A stretch of DNA of 64,000 nt from Flavobacteriaceae bacterium PS02337 (GCA_029959285.1 JASCOE010000005.1:248001-312000); one strand, 5' to 3'. Counted from the first letter of the stretch, positions 9,727-20,012 are shown. Translations and numbers: made by a program. Notes: generated by a model not told the origin, from the letters alone.

Positions 9727-12700
9727 ATGAAATTAACAAAATTACTTGTTTTTTGTATTTCATCTTTGTTATTCTCGGTTATAGCTGTGGCACAGGATGT
9801 CACAGTAAGTGGAATGATAAACGATGAAAGTGGGATGCCTGTTCCAGGTGCAACTGTTTTATTAAAAGGTACTACTAAATCAACAGCATCCGACTTTGAC
9901 GGTAAGTTTCAGATTCAAGTGCCATCAAACGGAACTTTAACTGTTACATTTATAGGTTACACTACAGTAAATGAAGCTGTAAATGGAAGATCAAAAATTA
10001 CAATTCAATTAAAACCAGAATCACAATCTTTAAATGAAGTTGTAGTTGTTGGATACGGTACTCAAAAGAAATCTGTTGTAACAGGTGCAATTTCTAGTGT
10101 AAAAGCTTCAGATTTAGAAGATTTACCAATAACTAGAGTTGAGCAATCTCTTCAAGGTAGAGTTTCTGGGGTTACAATTGCAGCTAATGCAGGACAACCA
10201 GGATCTTCTTCTACAATTAGAGTGAGAGGTATTACTTCTTTTGGTAACAACGAACCTCTATGGGTTGTAGATGGTGTAATTGTTGATTCAGGAGGAATTG
10301 GTTATTTGAATCAATCAGATATTGCTTCTATGGAGGTTTTAAAAGATGCCGCATCTCAAGCAATCTACGGAGCTAGAGCAGCAGCTGGGGTTATCTTGAT
10401 TACAACTAAAAAAGGAAAGTCTGGAAAAATGAGTGTAAACTATAATGGTTACACAGGTTTCTCTAAAGCAGCTAGAAAATTAGATTTATTGAATGCTACT
10501 GAGTACGCGACAATAATGAATGAAAGATATGCAAATGGATACACAATAGATCCTCAAAAACCATATCAACTTCCATATCAGAATCCATCATCTTACGGAG
10601 TTGGAACAGATTGGCAAAGTGTTATTTTTAATGACAATGCTCAAAAAACTGGTCATGAGCTAAGTTTGTCAGGAGGAAATGATGTTTCAACTTTCTATGT
10701 TTCTTTCGGATTATTAGATCAAGAAGGAATTGTAGCTACTCCAATTTCAAATTACAACAGAAAAAACATTCGTTTAAACTCTACACATAAAATTGTTAAG
10801 GGATTAACTTTTGGACAAACATTAGGTTATTCTCACGAAAAAAATGTTGGAATTGGAAATACAAATAATGAATATGGAGGACCATTAAGTTCTGCTATCA
10901 ATTTAGATCCACTTACACCGGCGGTAGTTACCGATCCAGCTGTTGCAAATTCAGCTCCATATAGCACGCAGGCTGGTATTTTGAGAGATGCAAACGGAAA
11001 TCCTTATGGAATTTCTAATGCTGTAACTCAGGAAATGAGCAATCCTTTGGCGTATATTCAAACGAGATTAGGAAATTATGGCTGGTCTGACAATTTTGTT
11101 GGAAATGCTTATTTAGAACTTGAAGCAATTAAAGGTTTAAAATTTAGAAGTACACTAGGAGGTAAATTAGCGTATTGGGGTGCAGAAAGTTTTACTCCAG
11201 TATCTTATTTAAACTCTTCAACTATAAATGCGCTTAACAATTTAACTAAAAATAGTAACAGAGGTTTTGGATGGAATATTGAAAACACAATTTCTTATGC
11301 AAAACAAATAGCTGATCATAATTTTTCAGTTTTAGTTGGACAAGGTACATATGTAGATAATATCACTTCTGGATCTACAGTAACTTACACTGACATACCT
11401 TTTACAAATTTTAATGATGCAACATTCCCGAATGGTCATCCAAAGGATAAAATTAATGCTTCTGCATATAATGGTTATGAGCATAAAGTAACATCACTAT
11501 TTGCGAGATTAAATTATGATTACAAAGAAAAATATTTATTAACAGGTATTGTTCGTCGTGATGGTTCTTCTCGTTTTGGTCAAAATTATAAATACGGAAC
11601 TTTTCCATCATTCTCTTTAGGATGGGTTCCAAGTAAAGAAAATTTCTGGCCACAAAATAATGTAGTAACACAATTGAAGTTTAGAGGAGGTTATGGTATT
11701 ACAGGTAGTGATGCGATTGGTGATTTCAAATTCTTACCAACTATTGGTTCAGGAAGAAATTACACTATAGGAAACCAAGGATCAGTTGTTGTTGGTAGTA
11801 GTCCAAATGCACCAGCAAATCCAGATTTGAAATGGGAAGAAACAAGCCAAGCGAATGTCGCTTTTGATATTACATTCTTTAATGACTTTACCTTAACTTC
11901 AGATTTTTATGTTAAAAAATCGACAGGTATTTTACGAGATATTGATTTGCCTGGTCATATCGGTAGTGCAGGTAGACCTTCTGCAAATATTGCAGACATG
12001 CAGAACAAAGGTATTGACGTAGAACTTTCTTACCGTAAAAAAATTGGACAGTTTAATTTAGGTTTAAGCGGAAATGTTTCTTACCTAGAAAATGAAGTAA
12101 CCAATTTAGGACAAGGTATCCAATTTATTTCTGGAGATGCTAGTTTTCAAAACATGGGTGCAGTAACAAGAACACAAGTTGGACAACCATATAATTCTTT
12201 TTATGGATTTAGAACTCAGGGAATTTTTCAAAATCAAGCAGAAATTGCAGCTTATACAAATGCTTCAGGTGGTTTAATTCAGCCAAATGCAAAACCAGGA
12301 GATTTTAGATGGAAAGACGTAAATGGCGATGGAACAATTACAGATGATGATAAGACGTTTATTGGAAATCCACTTCCAAAATATACATTCGGATTTACTG
12401 TTAATTTAGATTACAAAAATTTTGATTTATTAATATTTACACAAGGTGCAGTAGGAAATCAAATTTTTCAAGGATTACGCCGTCTAGATATCAATACAGC
12501 TAACTTCCAAACTTCTGCTTTAGGTCGTTGGACTGGAGAAGGATCTACAAATTCATATCCAATTATATCTAGTGTTGATGATAATAAAAACTTTTCAAAC
12601 GCTTCAGATTTTTATTTAGAAGATGGTGATTATGTGAGAATCAAAACAATTCAATTAGGATATAATTTACCAAGTGATGTTATTTCAAAAGGAGGACTTT

Positions 12701-12855
12701 CAAAAGTGAGACTTTATTTAACAGGAGAGAATTTATTAACATTCACAAAATACAGCGGTTACGATCCAGAAATTGGTGGAGGAGTTTTTGGTATTGATAA
12801 AGGATATTATCCACAAGCTAGAACTTTGATGTTAGGGGTTAATTTACAATTTTAA
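9727..12855 (+). CDS. SusC/RagA-family TonB-dependent glycan transporter (module 2)
   Basis: This 1042-residue paralogue of the transporter at 2824 has signal peptide residues 1-23 (AVAQ), a CarboxypepD_reg-like domain at about 24-105, the NEVVVVGYGTQKKS plug start and a C-terminal barrel ending LQF. The N-terminal 130 residues and the DNA upstream of the start are nearly the same in both copies, whereas the barrels diverge strongly, as expected if the two complexes take different oligosaccharides. It pairs with the SusD protein encoded 11 bp downstream. Confidence 0.95.
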   Translation: MKLTKLLVFCISSLLFSVIAVAQDVTVSGMINDESGMPVPGATVLLKGTTKSTASDFDGKFQIQVPSNGTLTVTFIGYTTVNEAVNGRSKITIQLKPESQSLNEVVVVGYGTQKKSVVTGAISSVKASDLEDLPITRVEQSLQGRVSGVTIAANAGQPGSSSTIRVRGITSFGNNEPLWVVDGVIVDSGGIGYLNQSDIASMEVLKDAASQAIYGARAAAGVILITTKKGKSGKMSVNYNGYTGFSKAARKLDLLNATEYATIMNERYANGYTIDPQKPYQLPYQNPSSYGVGTDWQSVIFNDNAQKTGHELSLSGGNDVSTFYVSFGLLDQEGIVATPISNYNRKNIRLNSTHKIVKGLTFGQTLGYSHEKNVGIGNTNNEYGGPLSSAINLDPLTPAVVTDPAVANSAPYSTQAGILRDANGNPYGISNAVTQEMSNPLAYIQTRLGNYGWSDNFVGNAYLELEAIKGLKFRSTLGGKLAYWGAESFTPVSYLNSSTINALNNLTKNSNRGFGWNIENTISYAKQIADHNFSVLVGQGTYVDNITSGSTVTYTDIPFTNFNDATFPNGHPKDKINASAYNGYEHKVTSLFARLNYDYKEKYLLTGIVRRDGSSRFGQNYKYGTFPSFSLGWVPSKENFWPQNNVVTQLKFRGGYGITGSDAIGDFKFLPTIGSGRNYTIGNQGSVVVGSSPNAPANPDLKWEETSQANVAFDITFFNDFTLTSDFYVKKSTGILRDIDLPGHIGSAGRPSANIADMQNKGIDVELSYRKKIGQFNLGLSGNVSYLENEVTNLGQGIQFISGDASFQNMGAVTRTQVGQPYNSFYGFRTQGIFQNQAEIAAYTNASGGLIQPNAKPGDFRWKDVNGDGTITDDDKTFIGNPLPKYTFGFTVNLDYKNFDLLIFTQGAVGNQIFQGLRRLDINTANFQTSALGRWTGEGSTNSYPIISSVDDNKNFSNASDFYLEDGDYVRIKTIQLGYNLPSDVISKGGLSKVRLYLTGENLLTFTKYSGYDPEIGGGVFGIDKGYYPQARTLMLGVNLQF

Positions 12856-12866
12856 AATTAGAGATT

Positions 12867-14378
12867 ATGAAAATTAAAAATATAAAATATTCATTTGCTG
12901 CAGTAGGATTGTTGCTTCTTAGCTCTTCTTGCGGCGAAGATTTTTTAACTGTTGATCCAAAAGGACTTCCGTTGGTAGATAATTATTACAAAGATGAAAA
13001 CGAAGCATATTCTGGATTGGTTGCTGCTTATGATATTATGGGAAAACAATCCAAAGGTTTTGAAAACATGATTTGTATGCTTAATGCAGGTTCTGATGAT
13101 TTTTATGCTGGAGGAGGAGGACCTGGAGACGGGGCTGGTATTCACGGTTTTGATAATTATAAGCTTGACAAAATAATTATGCCAAGAAGTTTTTGGGGTG
13201 ATTTTTTCCAAGGAATTGCAAGAGCAAACATCTTGTTGCAGAAATTACCTAATGTAAATATGTCTGATGCTAAGAAAGCACGTTTTGCAGCAGAAGCAAA
13301 AGCATTACGCGGATATTACTATTTTGAACTAGTAAGAACATTTAGAAATTTACCATTAATTCTAACTCCAATTTCACCATCAGAAGGATACAGCATTACT
13401 CAGGTTGCTCCAGAAGAAATATATGCACAAATAGAGAAAGATTTAATTGAAGCTAAAGCAGTTTTACCAAATACAGTAGATGTCGCAACAGAAGCTGGAC
13501 GTTTTTCTAAAGGTTCTGTACAGGCTTTATTAGGAAAAGTATATTTGTATGAAGGAAAAAATTCATTGGCAGCAGCAGAATTGGCTGTTGTAAATGGAAC
13601 TCCAGGAGGTACAAGTACTTATGGTTATAAATTGTTAACCAAATTTTCTGACCTATGGGTAATCAGCAATAAATTTAACTCAGAAGCTATTATTGAAATT
13701 ATGCATACTGATAAAAGTAATGCAAATTGGGATTTCTGGGGTGGAGGAGCTGACGAAGGTAATTCTGTAAATATTATGGTAGGACCTAGAGATTTTTCAA
13801 GAACAATACCTGCACTAGTACCAGATTATGTTTCTGGATGGAGTTTTAATACTGTTACACCTAGTTTATACAATGCACTAAAAGGAGATCCTCGTTTTGA
13901 TGCTACAATTTTGGATATGGCAGCTCTAAAAGCGGCTGGTATTGCCAATTGGGGACCAAAAGATCAAGATACGGGATATTTCTTAAAGAAATTTATGCCA
14001 TTAAACTCAGATACTTCTTCAGGAGGTGGAGCTACTGCTTTAAATTATAAACAAGATACTTATGCAATTCGTTTAGCCGATACTTATTTAATGGAGGCAG
14101 AAGCTTTAGGCGGAACTGGAGCAAGAGCACAAGCTTTACTAGATGCTGTACGCGCTAGAGTTGGTTTAGGTTCAGTAGCAGTTTCTTTAGATGTTATTGC
14201 TAACGAAAGAAGATTAGAATTGGCAGGTGAAGGACACCGTTGGTTTGATTTAGTGAGAACCGGAAAAGCAGCAACTGTACTTGCAGGAGACGGATTTGTT
14301 GCTGGTAAAAATGAAATTTGGCCAATTCCACAAAAAGATTTAGAGAATACTAAACTTGTACAAAATCCAAACTATTAA
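12867..14378 (+). CDS. SusD/RagB-family nutrient-binding lipoprotein (module 2)
   Basis: The 503-residue surface lipoprotein has a signal with the lipobox cysteine at residue 22 (SSSC-GED). Family signatures include ALRGYYYFELVRTFRNLPL in the tetratricopeptide-like core and NERRLELAGEGHRWFDLVRT near the C-terminus. It is shorter than its module 1 counterpart. It sits between susC and the PKD lipoprotein with gaps of only 11 bp, so the three are one operon. Confidence 0.94.
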   Translation: MKIKNIKYSFAAVGLLLLSSSCGEDFLTVDPKGLPLVDNYYKDENEAYSGLVAAYDIMGKQSKGFENMICMLNAGSDDFYAGGGGPGDGAGIHGFDNYKLDKIIMPRSFWGDFFQGIARANILLQKLPNVNMSDAKKARFAAEAKALRGYYYFELVRTFRNLPLILTPISPSEGYSITQVAPEEIYAQIEKDLIEAKAVLPNTVDVATEAGRFSKGSVQALLGKVYLYEGKNSLAAAELAVVNGTPGGTSTYGYKLLTKFSDLWVISNKFNSEAIIEIMHTDKSNANWDFWGGGADEGNSVNIMVGPRDFSRTIPALVPDYVSGWSFNTVTPSLYNALKGDPRFDATILDMAALKAAGIANWGPKDQDTGYFLKKFMPLNSDTSSGGGATALNYKQDTYAIRLADTYLMEAEALGGTGARAQALLDAVRARVGLGSVAVSLDVIANERRLELAGEGHRWFDLVRTGKAATVLAGDGFVAGKNEIWPIPQKDLENTKLVQNPNY

Positions 14379-14389
14379 TATAACATCAT

Positions 14390-15274
14390 ATGAAAATAAA
14401 TTTAATGAAAAAACAAGGATTTTTATTATTGTTTTTTATGACAGCTGTATTAAGTTTTACTAGTTGTCAGCCGGAAGATTCTTTTGTAAATAATGGATTA
14501 ACGAATAAAAATGTTGATGCATCTTTTGATATTGTTCCTGTTGAAGGAAAAGTAAATACATACAATCTGGTAGCAAAAACCAATGTAGTTTTAAAATCAA
14601 TCTGGAATACAGGAAATGGTGATTTTGTTGGAAAAGGGGTACAGGAAGTATCTTTTCCTGATGCAGGAACCTACACGATTAAACAAACGGCTATTGGAAC
14701 TGGAGGAGGTACAGCTACTGCTTCTAAAGATTTAGTTGTAGCGACAACAGATCCTTTAAAAGGAAATTTAGTTCAAGGGGGTACTTTTGCAACTACTGCA
14801 GATCAATCAAAATGGACTGTATTAAAACTTAGTGCTACTGGTGCCGCTTTTTGGTCTTATGAAAATAACAGCGCAACAATTCATTCTCCAGGAGGATGGG
14901 CACAAGAAGGAATCTATCAAGCAATTGATGTTGTAAAAGACAAAGAATATACAATCGATATGAAAGTTTCTTCTCTAAGTGGTTCAGATGAAACTTGGTT
15001 AGAAGTTTACGCTGGTAAATCGGTTCCACAACCTGGTGTTGAATATAAAGACAACAAAGTTATGGGATTAAGTACTTGGGATGGTTGTGCAAAATCAGGT
15101 TTTTCTGGATTGCTGTCTGTTGTTGGATGTGTTAAAAACGATAAAACAGCAACGGTTTCAAACGTAGTTAAATTTACAGAATCAGGAAAAATCTATTTAC
15201 TAATCCGTTCTGGGGGTAATAAATTTACAAAAGATGGAATTACAATTTCAAAAGTTGAATTCCGAGGAAAATAA
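14390..15274 (+). CDS. PKD-domain surface lipoprotein with CBM-like C-terminus (module 2)
   Basis: This 294-residue lipoprotein (cysteine 26 in SFTSC) has a PKD-like domain near residues 38-125 (SIWNTGNGDFVGKG...FPDAGTYTIKQTA) and a C-terminal jelly-roll-like region beginning NLVQGGTFATTADQSKWTV, reminiscent of CBM4/9-type carbohydrate-binding modules. An alternative start is ATG 14405. By position and domains it is a surface glycan-binding protein feeding the adjacent SusC/SusD. It shares no obvious sequence with the third protein of module 1. Confidence 0.82.
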   Translation: MKINLMKKQGFLLLFFMTAVLSFTSCQPEDSFVNNGLTNKNVDASFDIVPVEGKVNTYNLVAKTNVVLKSIWNTGNGDFVGKGVQEVSFPDAGTYTIKQTAIGTGGGTATASKDLVVATTDPLKGNLVQGGTFATTADQSKWTVLKLSATGAAFWSYENNSATIHSPGGWAQEGIYQAIDVVKDKEYTIDMKVSSLSGSDETWLEVYAGKSVPQPGVEYKDNKVMGLSTWDGCAKSGFSGLLSVVGCVKNDKTATVSNVVKFTESGKIYLLIRSGGNKFTKDGITISKVEFRGK

Positions 15275-15312
15275 AGAGTTAAGTTAAGTTTAAGTTTAAG
15301 TTTGGTTGTAAA

Positions 15313-15347
15313 TAGCCCATAATCAGTATGAGTATGGGCTATTTTTT
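15313..15347 (+). terminator. Intrinsic terminator after module 2
   Basis: A 9-bp stem (TAGCCCATA at 15313-15321, TATGGGCTA at 15333-15341) is followed by six T. It matches the terminator stem at 8728 and is preceded by repeated GTTTAAGTTTAAG motifs also seen before that copy. Confidence 0.85.
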
Positions 15348-15424
15348 AAATTCTTTAAAAGGTGAAAAGCCAATTTTTTAGATTTCTCCAAAACTTCAAT
15401 TAAAACAATAATAATTGGAAGCGA

Positions 15425-16879
15425 ATGAAAAAAAATAGTCTAAAAATTTTATGCCTTTTGTTTTCCGTTGCAGCTATTGCACAACAGCCAAAAGCAAAAA
15501 AAGAATTTACAACCAGTGGTAAAAAAATAACCGTTTATACCACAGCAGAAAACTCAAAGCTGAGATTAACATCAACAGATAATTTGACTTTTTCTGCATC
15601 AAAACAACCTCTGGAAACTGAATTTTCGGTTTTTGTAGAACCAGCAAAAAAGTTTCAGACTTTTATGGGAATTGGCGGTGCCATTACAGATGCAAGCGCC
15701 GAGATATTTGCTAAACTTTCTAAAGAAAAACAAGCAGAATTTTTAAATGCTTACTACGATCAACAAAAAGGTATTGGCTATTCTTTGCTAAGAACAACGA
15801 TTCAGAGTTCTGATTTTAGCAGTGGAAGCTATTCTTATATCGAAGAAGGCGATAAAGATCTGAAAACTTTTTCTATCGATCATGACAGACAATATCGTAT
15901 TCCTTTAATAAAGCAAGCCATTCAGAAAGCGGGCGGAAAACTAACAACTTACGTTGCGCCTTGGTCGCCAAATGCCTTTATGAAAAGCAACAAAAATGTA
16001 TTAAAGGGAGGAACTTTACTTCCTGAATACTATCAAACTTGGGCAAATTTCTACGCGAAATTCATCAAAGCTTACGAAAAAGAAGGAATTCCGATTTGGG
16101 GAACTTCTACACAAAACGAACCAATGGCAACTCAAACATGGGAATCTTGTGTTTATACAGCCGAAGCTGAAAGAGATTTTATCAAAAATTATCTTGGTCC
16201 AACTTTGAAAAAAGAAAACTTAGGCGACAAAAAAATCGTGGTTTGGGACCATAATCGTGATTTAATGAATTATCGTGCAAACGTTATTTATTCTGATCCT
16301 GAAGCAGCAAAATATGTTTGGGGAATGGGATTTCATTGGTATGAAACTTGGTCAGGCGGAGCGCCGATGTTTGATAACGTAGCAAAAGTTAATGAAGCAT
16401 ATCCAAACAAAAAATTAATGTTTACAGAAGGATGTATCGAAAAATTTGATGCAGCAAAATATCAATTTTGGGGAAATGCAGAACGTTACGGAATCAACAT
16501 GATTCATGATTTTAATAACGGAACAGTAGCTTGGACAGATTGGAATATTCTTTTAGATCAAAATGGAGGTCCAAATCATGTTGGTAATTTCTGTTTTGCG
16601 CCAATTCATGCCGATACAACAACTGGTGAGCTAATCTATACACCGTCTTTTTATTACATCGGACATTTTTCTAAGTTCATTCATTTAAATGCTGTTCGCG
16701 TTAGTACTGCAGTTAGTAGAAGCGCTTTGTTAAGTACTTCTTTTTTAAATACTGACGGAACAATGGCAACAATTGTGATGAACCAATCAGCAAATGAACT
16801 TACTTATAATTTAATTATTGGAGCTGAAAAATCGGTAGTTAAAATACCACCACACGCAATACAAACGCTTGTTTATTAA
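15425..16879 (+). CDS. GH30 glycosidase A (glucosylceramidase-like clan, probable beta-1,6-glucan active)
   Basis: The 484-residue secreted enzyme has a type I signal (about 1-20). The GH30 (beta/alpha)8 core holds the acid/base Glu232 in TQNEP and the nucleophile Glu335 in MFTEGC; the beta-sandwich side domain lies at both ends. The AWTDWN...GGPNHVGNF stretch is typical of the subfamily containing glucocerebrosidase and microbial beta-1,6-glucosidases or glucanases. The substrate is inferred from neighbours to be beta-1,6 branches of a glucan; the exact subfamily needs a profile search. It forms a tandem with the close paralogue at 16972. Confidence 0.9.
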   Translation: MKKNSLKILCLLFSVAAIAQQPKAKKEFTTSGKKITVYTTAENSKLRLTSTDNLTFSASKQPLETEFSVFVEPAKKFQTFMGIGGAITDASAEIFAKLSKEKQAEFLNAYYDQQKGIGYSLLRTTIQSSDFSSGSYSYIEEGDKDLKTFSIDHDRQYRIPLIKQAIQKAGGKLTTYVAPWSPNAFMKSNKNVLKGGTLLPEYYQTWANFYAKFIKAYEKEGIPIWGTSTQNEPMATQTWESCVYTAEAERDFIKNYLGPTLKKENLGDKKIVVWDHNRDLMNYRANVIYSDPEAAKYVWGMGFHWYETWSGGAPMFDNVAKVNEAYPNKKLMFTEGCIEKFDAAKYQFWGNAERYGINMIHDFNNGTVAWTDWNILLDQNGGPNHVGNFCFAPIHADTTTGELIYTPSFYYIGHFSKFIHLNAVRVSTAVSRSALLSTSFLNTDGTMATIVMNQSANELTYNLIIGAEKSVVKIPPHAIQTLVY

Positions 16880-16971
16880 TATTTTGTAGTAAAGTAATGA
16901 AGAAGATTAATTTGAGTCATCCATTTTAGTCTTCTCTTACTTTTAAATTAAAAACTGTTTTCTTAAGCAAT

Positions 16972-18441
16972 ATGAAAATAAAAACTCAAATATTTCTATC
17001 AGCCTTTATCTTAATGCAATTAAGCTGTTTTACTTCAAAAATAACAGCTCAAAAAACTACTGCTTCTTCGCAAAAAAACAATAAAATAAAGGTTTTTACT
17101 ACTGCCGAAAATACTAATTTGAAATTGTCATTATCGAATGATTTTATTTTAAATAACAACAACACTCAACAAAAAGCTACAGTATCGATTATTGTAAATA
17201 CTGAAAAAACAGACCAAACTTTTATCGGAATTGGAGGTGCAATTACAGACGCAAGTGCAGAAGTTTTTGCCAAATTATCTCCAAAAAAGCAACAAGAATT
17301 TCTTGATGCTTATTATGATAAAAATAAAGGAATAGGTTATTCTTTAGCAAGAACAAACATTCACAGTTGTGATTTTAGTAGCGACAGTTATACTTATATT
17401 ACTGAAGGAGATAAAGATTTAAAGACTTTTAATATAGATCACGATCGGAAATATAGAATTCCGTTAATCAAAAAAGCAATTAAAACTGCCGGCGGAAAAC
17501 TAACATTATTTGCCAGTCCATGGAGTCCCCCAGCTTTCATGAAAGACAATAATGATATTTTGCACGGTGGCGTTTTGTTGCAAGAGTTTGCTCCAGCTTG
17601 GGCTTTGTATTATGCTAAATTTATTAAGGCATACGAAAAAGAAGGAATTCCGATTTGGGGATTGACTGTTCAAAATGAACCAATGGCGAAACAAAGCTGG
17701 GAATCTTGTATTTATACTCCAGAAGCAGAAAGAGATTTTCTTAAAAATCATTTAGGGCCAACTTTAGAAAAAGAAGGATTGGCTTCTAAAAATGTCATTA
17801 TTTGGGATCATAATAGAGGAGATATGTTAGAAACTAGAGCGAATCTTGTTTTTTCAGATCCTGAAGTTTCAAAATATGCTTGGGGAATTGGTTTTCATTG
17901 GTATGAAACTTGGAACGGCGGACCGCCTCAATTTGAATCTGTTGGAAAAGTTCATGAAAAGTTTCCAAACAAAAATTTAATTTTTACTGAAGGCTGCATC
18001 GAAAGATTTAATCCTGCAAAATATCAATTTTGGGGAAATGCAGAGCGTTACGGAATCAATATTATAAACGATTTTAATAACGGAACGGTGGCTTGGACAG
18101 ATTGGAATATTCTTTTAGATCAAAACGGAGGTCCAAATCATGTTGGTAATTTCTGTTTTGCACCAATTCATGCCGACACAACTAAAGATGAATTAATTTA
18201 TACACCGATGTATTATTATATTGGACATTTTTCAAAATTCATCAGACCAAATGCAAAAAGAATTATTGAAACAACAACTGATAATTCTTTGTTGAGCACT
18301 TCATTTAAAAACTCAGACGGACAATTGATTACTATTGTTATGAATAAATCTGAAAAAGAGATTGTTTATTCTTTAGAAAATCAAAACTCAAAAAATACAA
18401 TTACTATTCCTGCACACGCCATACAAACGATAGTGTATTAA
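16972..18441 (+). CDS. GH30 glycosidase B, tandem paralogue of A
   Basis: The 489-residue enzyme has catalytic Glu236 (VQNEP) and Glu340 (FTEGC). The signal region contains a possible lipobox (MQLSC, Cys19) but also a possible type I site after TAQ, so surface or periplasmic location is open. The part from FWGNAERYGIN to CFAPIHADT is almost identical to enzyme A at protein and DNA level, while the N-terminus differs, pointing to a recent duplication or gene conversion. It lies 92 bp after A and 28 bp before enzyme C. Confidence 0.9.
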   Translation: MKIKTQIFLSAFILMQLSCFTSKITAQKTTASSQKNNKIKVFTTAENTNLKLSLSNDFILNNNNTQQKATVSIIVNTEKTDQTFIGIGGAITDASAEVFAKLSPKKQQEFLDAYYDKNKGIGYSLARTNIHSCDFSSDSYTYITEGDKDLKTFNIDHDRKYRIPLIKKAIKTAGGKLTLFASPWSPPAFMKDNNDILHGGVLLQEFAPAWALYYAKFIKAYEKEGIPIWGLTVQNEPMAKQSWESCIYTPEAERDFLKNHLGPTLEKEGLASKNVIIWDHNRGDMLETRANLVFSDPEVSKYAWGIGFHWYETWNGGPPQFESVGKVHEKFPNKNLIFTEGCIERFNPAKYQFWGNAERYGINIINDFNNGTVAWTDWNILLDQNGGPNHVGNFCFAPIHADTTKDELIYTPMYYYIGHFSKFIRPNAKRIIETTTDNSLLSTSFKNSDGQLITIVMNKSEKEIVYSLENQNSKNTITIPAHAIQTIVY

Positions 18442-18469
18442 TTGTGCAACTAACTAAAAACCACAAAAA

Positions 18470-19945
18470 ATGAAATTGACTTTAAAAAACACCATAAAAG
18501 CATTTTTCTTTATGACAGCTGTTTTAGCTCAAGTAAAATGCTCTACTTCAAACGATGCAGTAGAAAACCCTCCGGTTGTAAATCCGCCAGTTGTAAACCC
18601 TCCTGTAACCGTAACAAACGATGTCGATTTTTGGCTTACAAAAGGCAATCAAACCGTTTTGTTGACAAAGCAAGACGGAACATTAGGATTTGGAACAACT
18701 GTAAATTCGAATACAAATATCGAAGTTAATGCAGCTCAGAAATATCAAACAATTGATGGTTTTGGATATACATTAACTGGAGGAAGTGTAGAAGTAATTA
18801 ATCAATTAAACGCGACAAGAAGAACCGCTCTTTTACAAGAATTATTTGGTTCTGGCGATAATTCTATTGGAGTAAGTTACATCAGAATTAGTGTTGGAGC
18901 ATCAGATCTTGATGCGGCACCTTTTACTTATAACGATCTTGCAACGGGAGAAACAGATTTAAACTTAGCTAAATTTAGTTTAGAAAAAAATAAAGATCTA
19001 ATTGCGATGCTAAAAGAAATTGTAGCCATAAATCCTAAAATTTTAATCTTGGCAACTCCTTGGACAGCACCAGTTTGGATGAAAGATGTAGCTAGTTTTA
19101 AAGGCGGAAAATTGAAAACAGAATATTATAATGTGTACGCTAAATATCTTGTAAAATATATTCAAGAAATGAAAGCTGTTGGAATTACAATTGATGCTTT
19201 AACACCGCAAAACGAACCTTTGCACGACGGAAACAATCCGAGTATGTATATGTCTGCAGCAGATCAGGCAAATTTTATTCAAAGCAGTTTAGGCCCAGCA
19301 TTTAAAGCTGCAAATCTGAACGTTAAAATCATTGCTTACGATCACAATTGTGATAATCCGAATTATCCGAAAGCCATTTTAGCAGATGCAGATGCATATC
19401 CTTTTGTTGACGGATCTGCATTTCACTTATACGCAGGAGATATTAGTGCTTTATCAAATGTTTACAATGCCTATCCTTCTAAAAACGTTTATTTTACAGA
19501 ACAATGGACTTCATCTGAAGGGCAATTTGCTGGAGATTTAAAATGGCATGTTAGAAATATAATTATCGGTTCAACAAGAAATTACAGCAAAAATGCTTTA
19601 GAATGGAACGTAGCCAATAATGCCAATTTCGGACCTCATACAGATGGCGGTTGTACAATGTGTAAAGGCGCAATTACAATAACATCAACAGACAGTTATA
19701 TGCGTAATGTGGCGTATTACATTATTGCTCACGCTTCAAAATTCGTTCCAATGGGTTCTGTTAGAATTCAAAGTAATTCTGGTGGAGATTTACAAAATGT
19801 TGCTTTCATCACGCCTTCTGGTTCAAAAGTTTTAATTGTAGAAAATGACGGAACAACAACTCAGACTTTCAACATTAAATACGATGGAAAATGGGTTGCA
19901 ACTTCATTAGAAGCTGGATCAGTTGGAACGTATACTTGGAAATAA
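18470..19945 (+). CDS. GH30 glycosidase C, lipoprotein with Pro-rich linker
   Basis: The 491-residue protein has a probable lipoprotein signal (Cys24 in QVKC), then a proline repeat linker (PPVVNPPVVNPPV) that would hold the enzyme off the outer membrane. The GH30 catalytic domain carries acid/base Glu249 (PQNEP) and nucleophile Glu344 (YFTEQW). A GGCTMCKGA motif with a CxxC pair marks a subgroup distinct from A and B and shared with enzyme D at 22093. Activity on beta-1,6 or beta-1,3 glucan linkages is inferred from context only. Confidence 0.9.
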   Translation: MKLTLKNTIKAFFFMTAVLAQVKCSTSNDAVENPPVVNPPVVNPPVTVTNDVDFWLTKGNQTVLLTKQDGTLGFGTTVNSNTNIEVNAAQKYQTIDGFGYTLTGGSVEVINQLNATRRTALLQELFGSGDNSIGVSYIRISVGASDLDAAPFTYNDLATGETDLNLAKFSLEKNKDLIAMLKEIVAINPKILILATPWTAPVWMKDVASFKGGKLKTEYYNVYAKYLVKYIQEMKAVGITIDALTPQNEPLHDGNNPSMYMSAADQANFIQSSLGPAFKAANLNVKIIAYDHNCDNPNYPKAILADADAYPFVDGSAFHLYAGDISALSNVYNAYPSKNVYFTEQWTSSEGQFAGDLKWHVRNIIIGSTRNYSKNALEWNVANNANFGPHTDGGCTMCKGAITITSTDSYMRNVAYYIIAHASKFVPMGSVRIQSNSGGDLQNVAFITPSGSKVLIVENDGTTTQTFNIKYDGKWVATSLEAGSVGTYTWK

Positions 19946-19974
19946 TTTTACAATAAATCGAGAACAAATATATT

Positions 19975-20012
19975 TAAAGTCGTATTCAAAAAATGCGGCT
20001 TTATTTTACTTT
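19975..20012 (+). terminator. Probable terminator after GH30 C
   Basis: An 8-bp stem with one G-T pair (TAAAGTCG at 19975-19982, CGGCTTTA at 19996-20003) is followed by TTTTACTTTTT. It separates the GH30 A-B-C unit from the GH16 gene. Confidence 0.65.
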
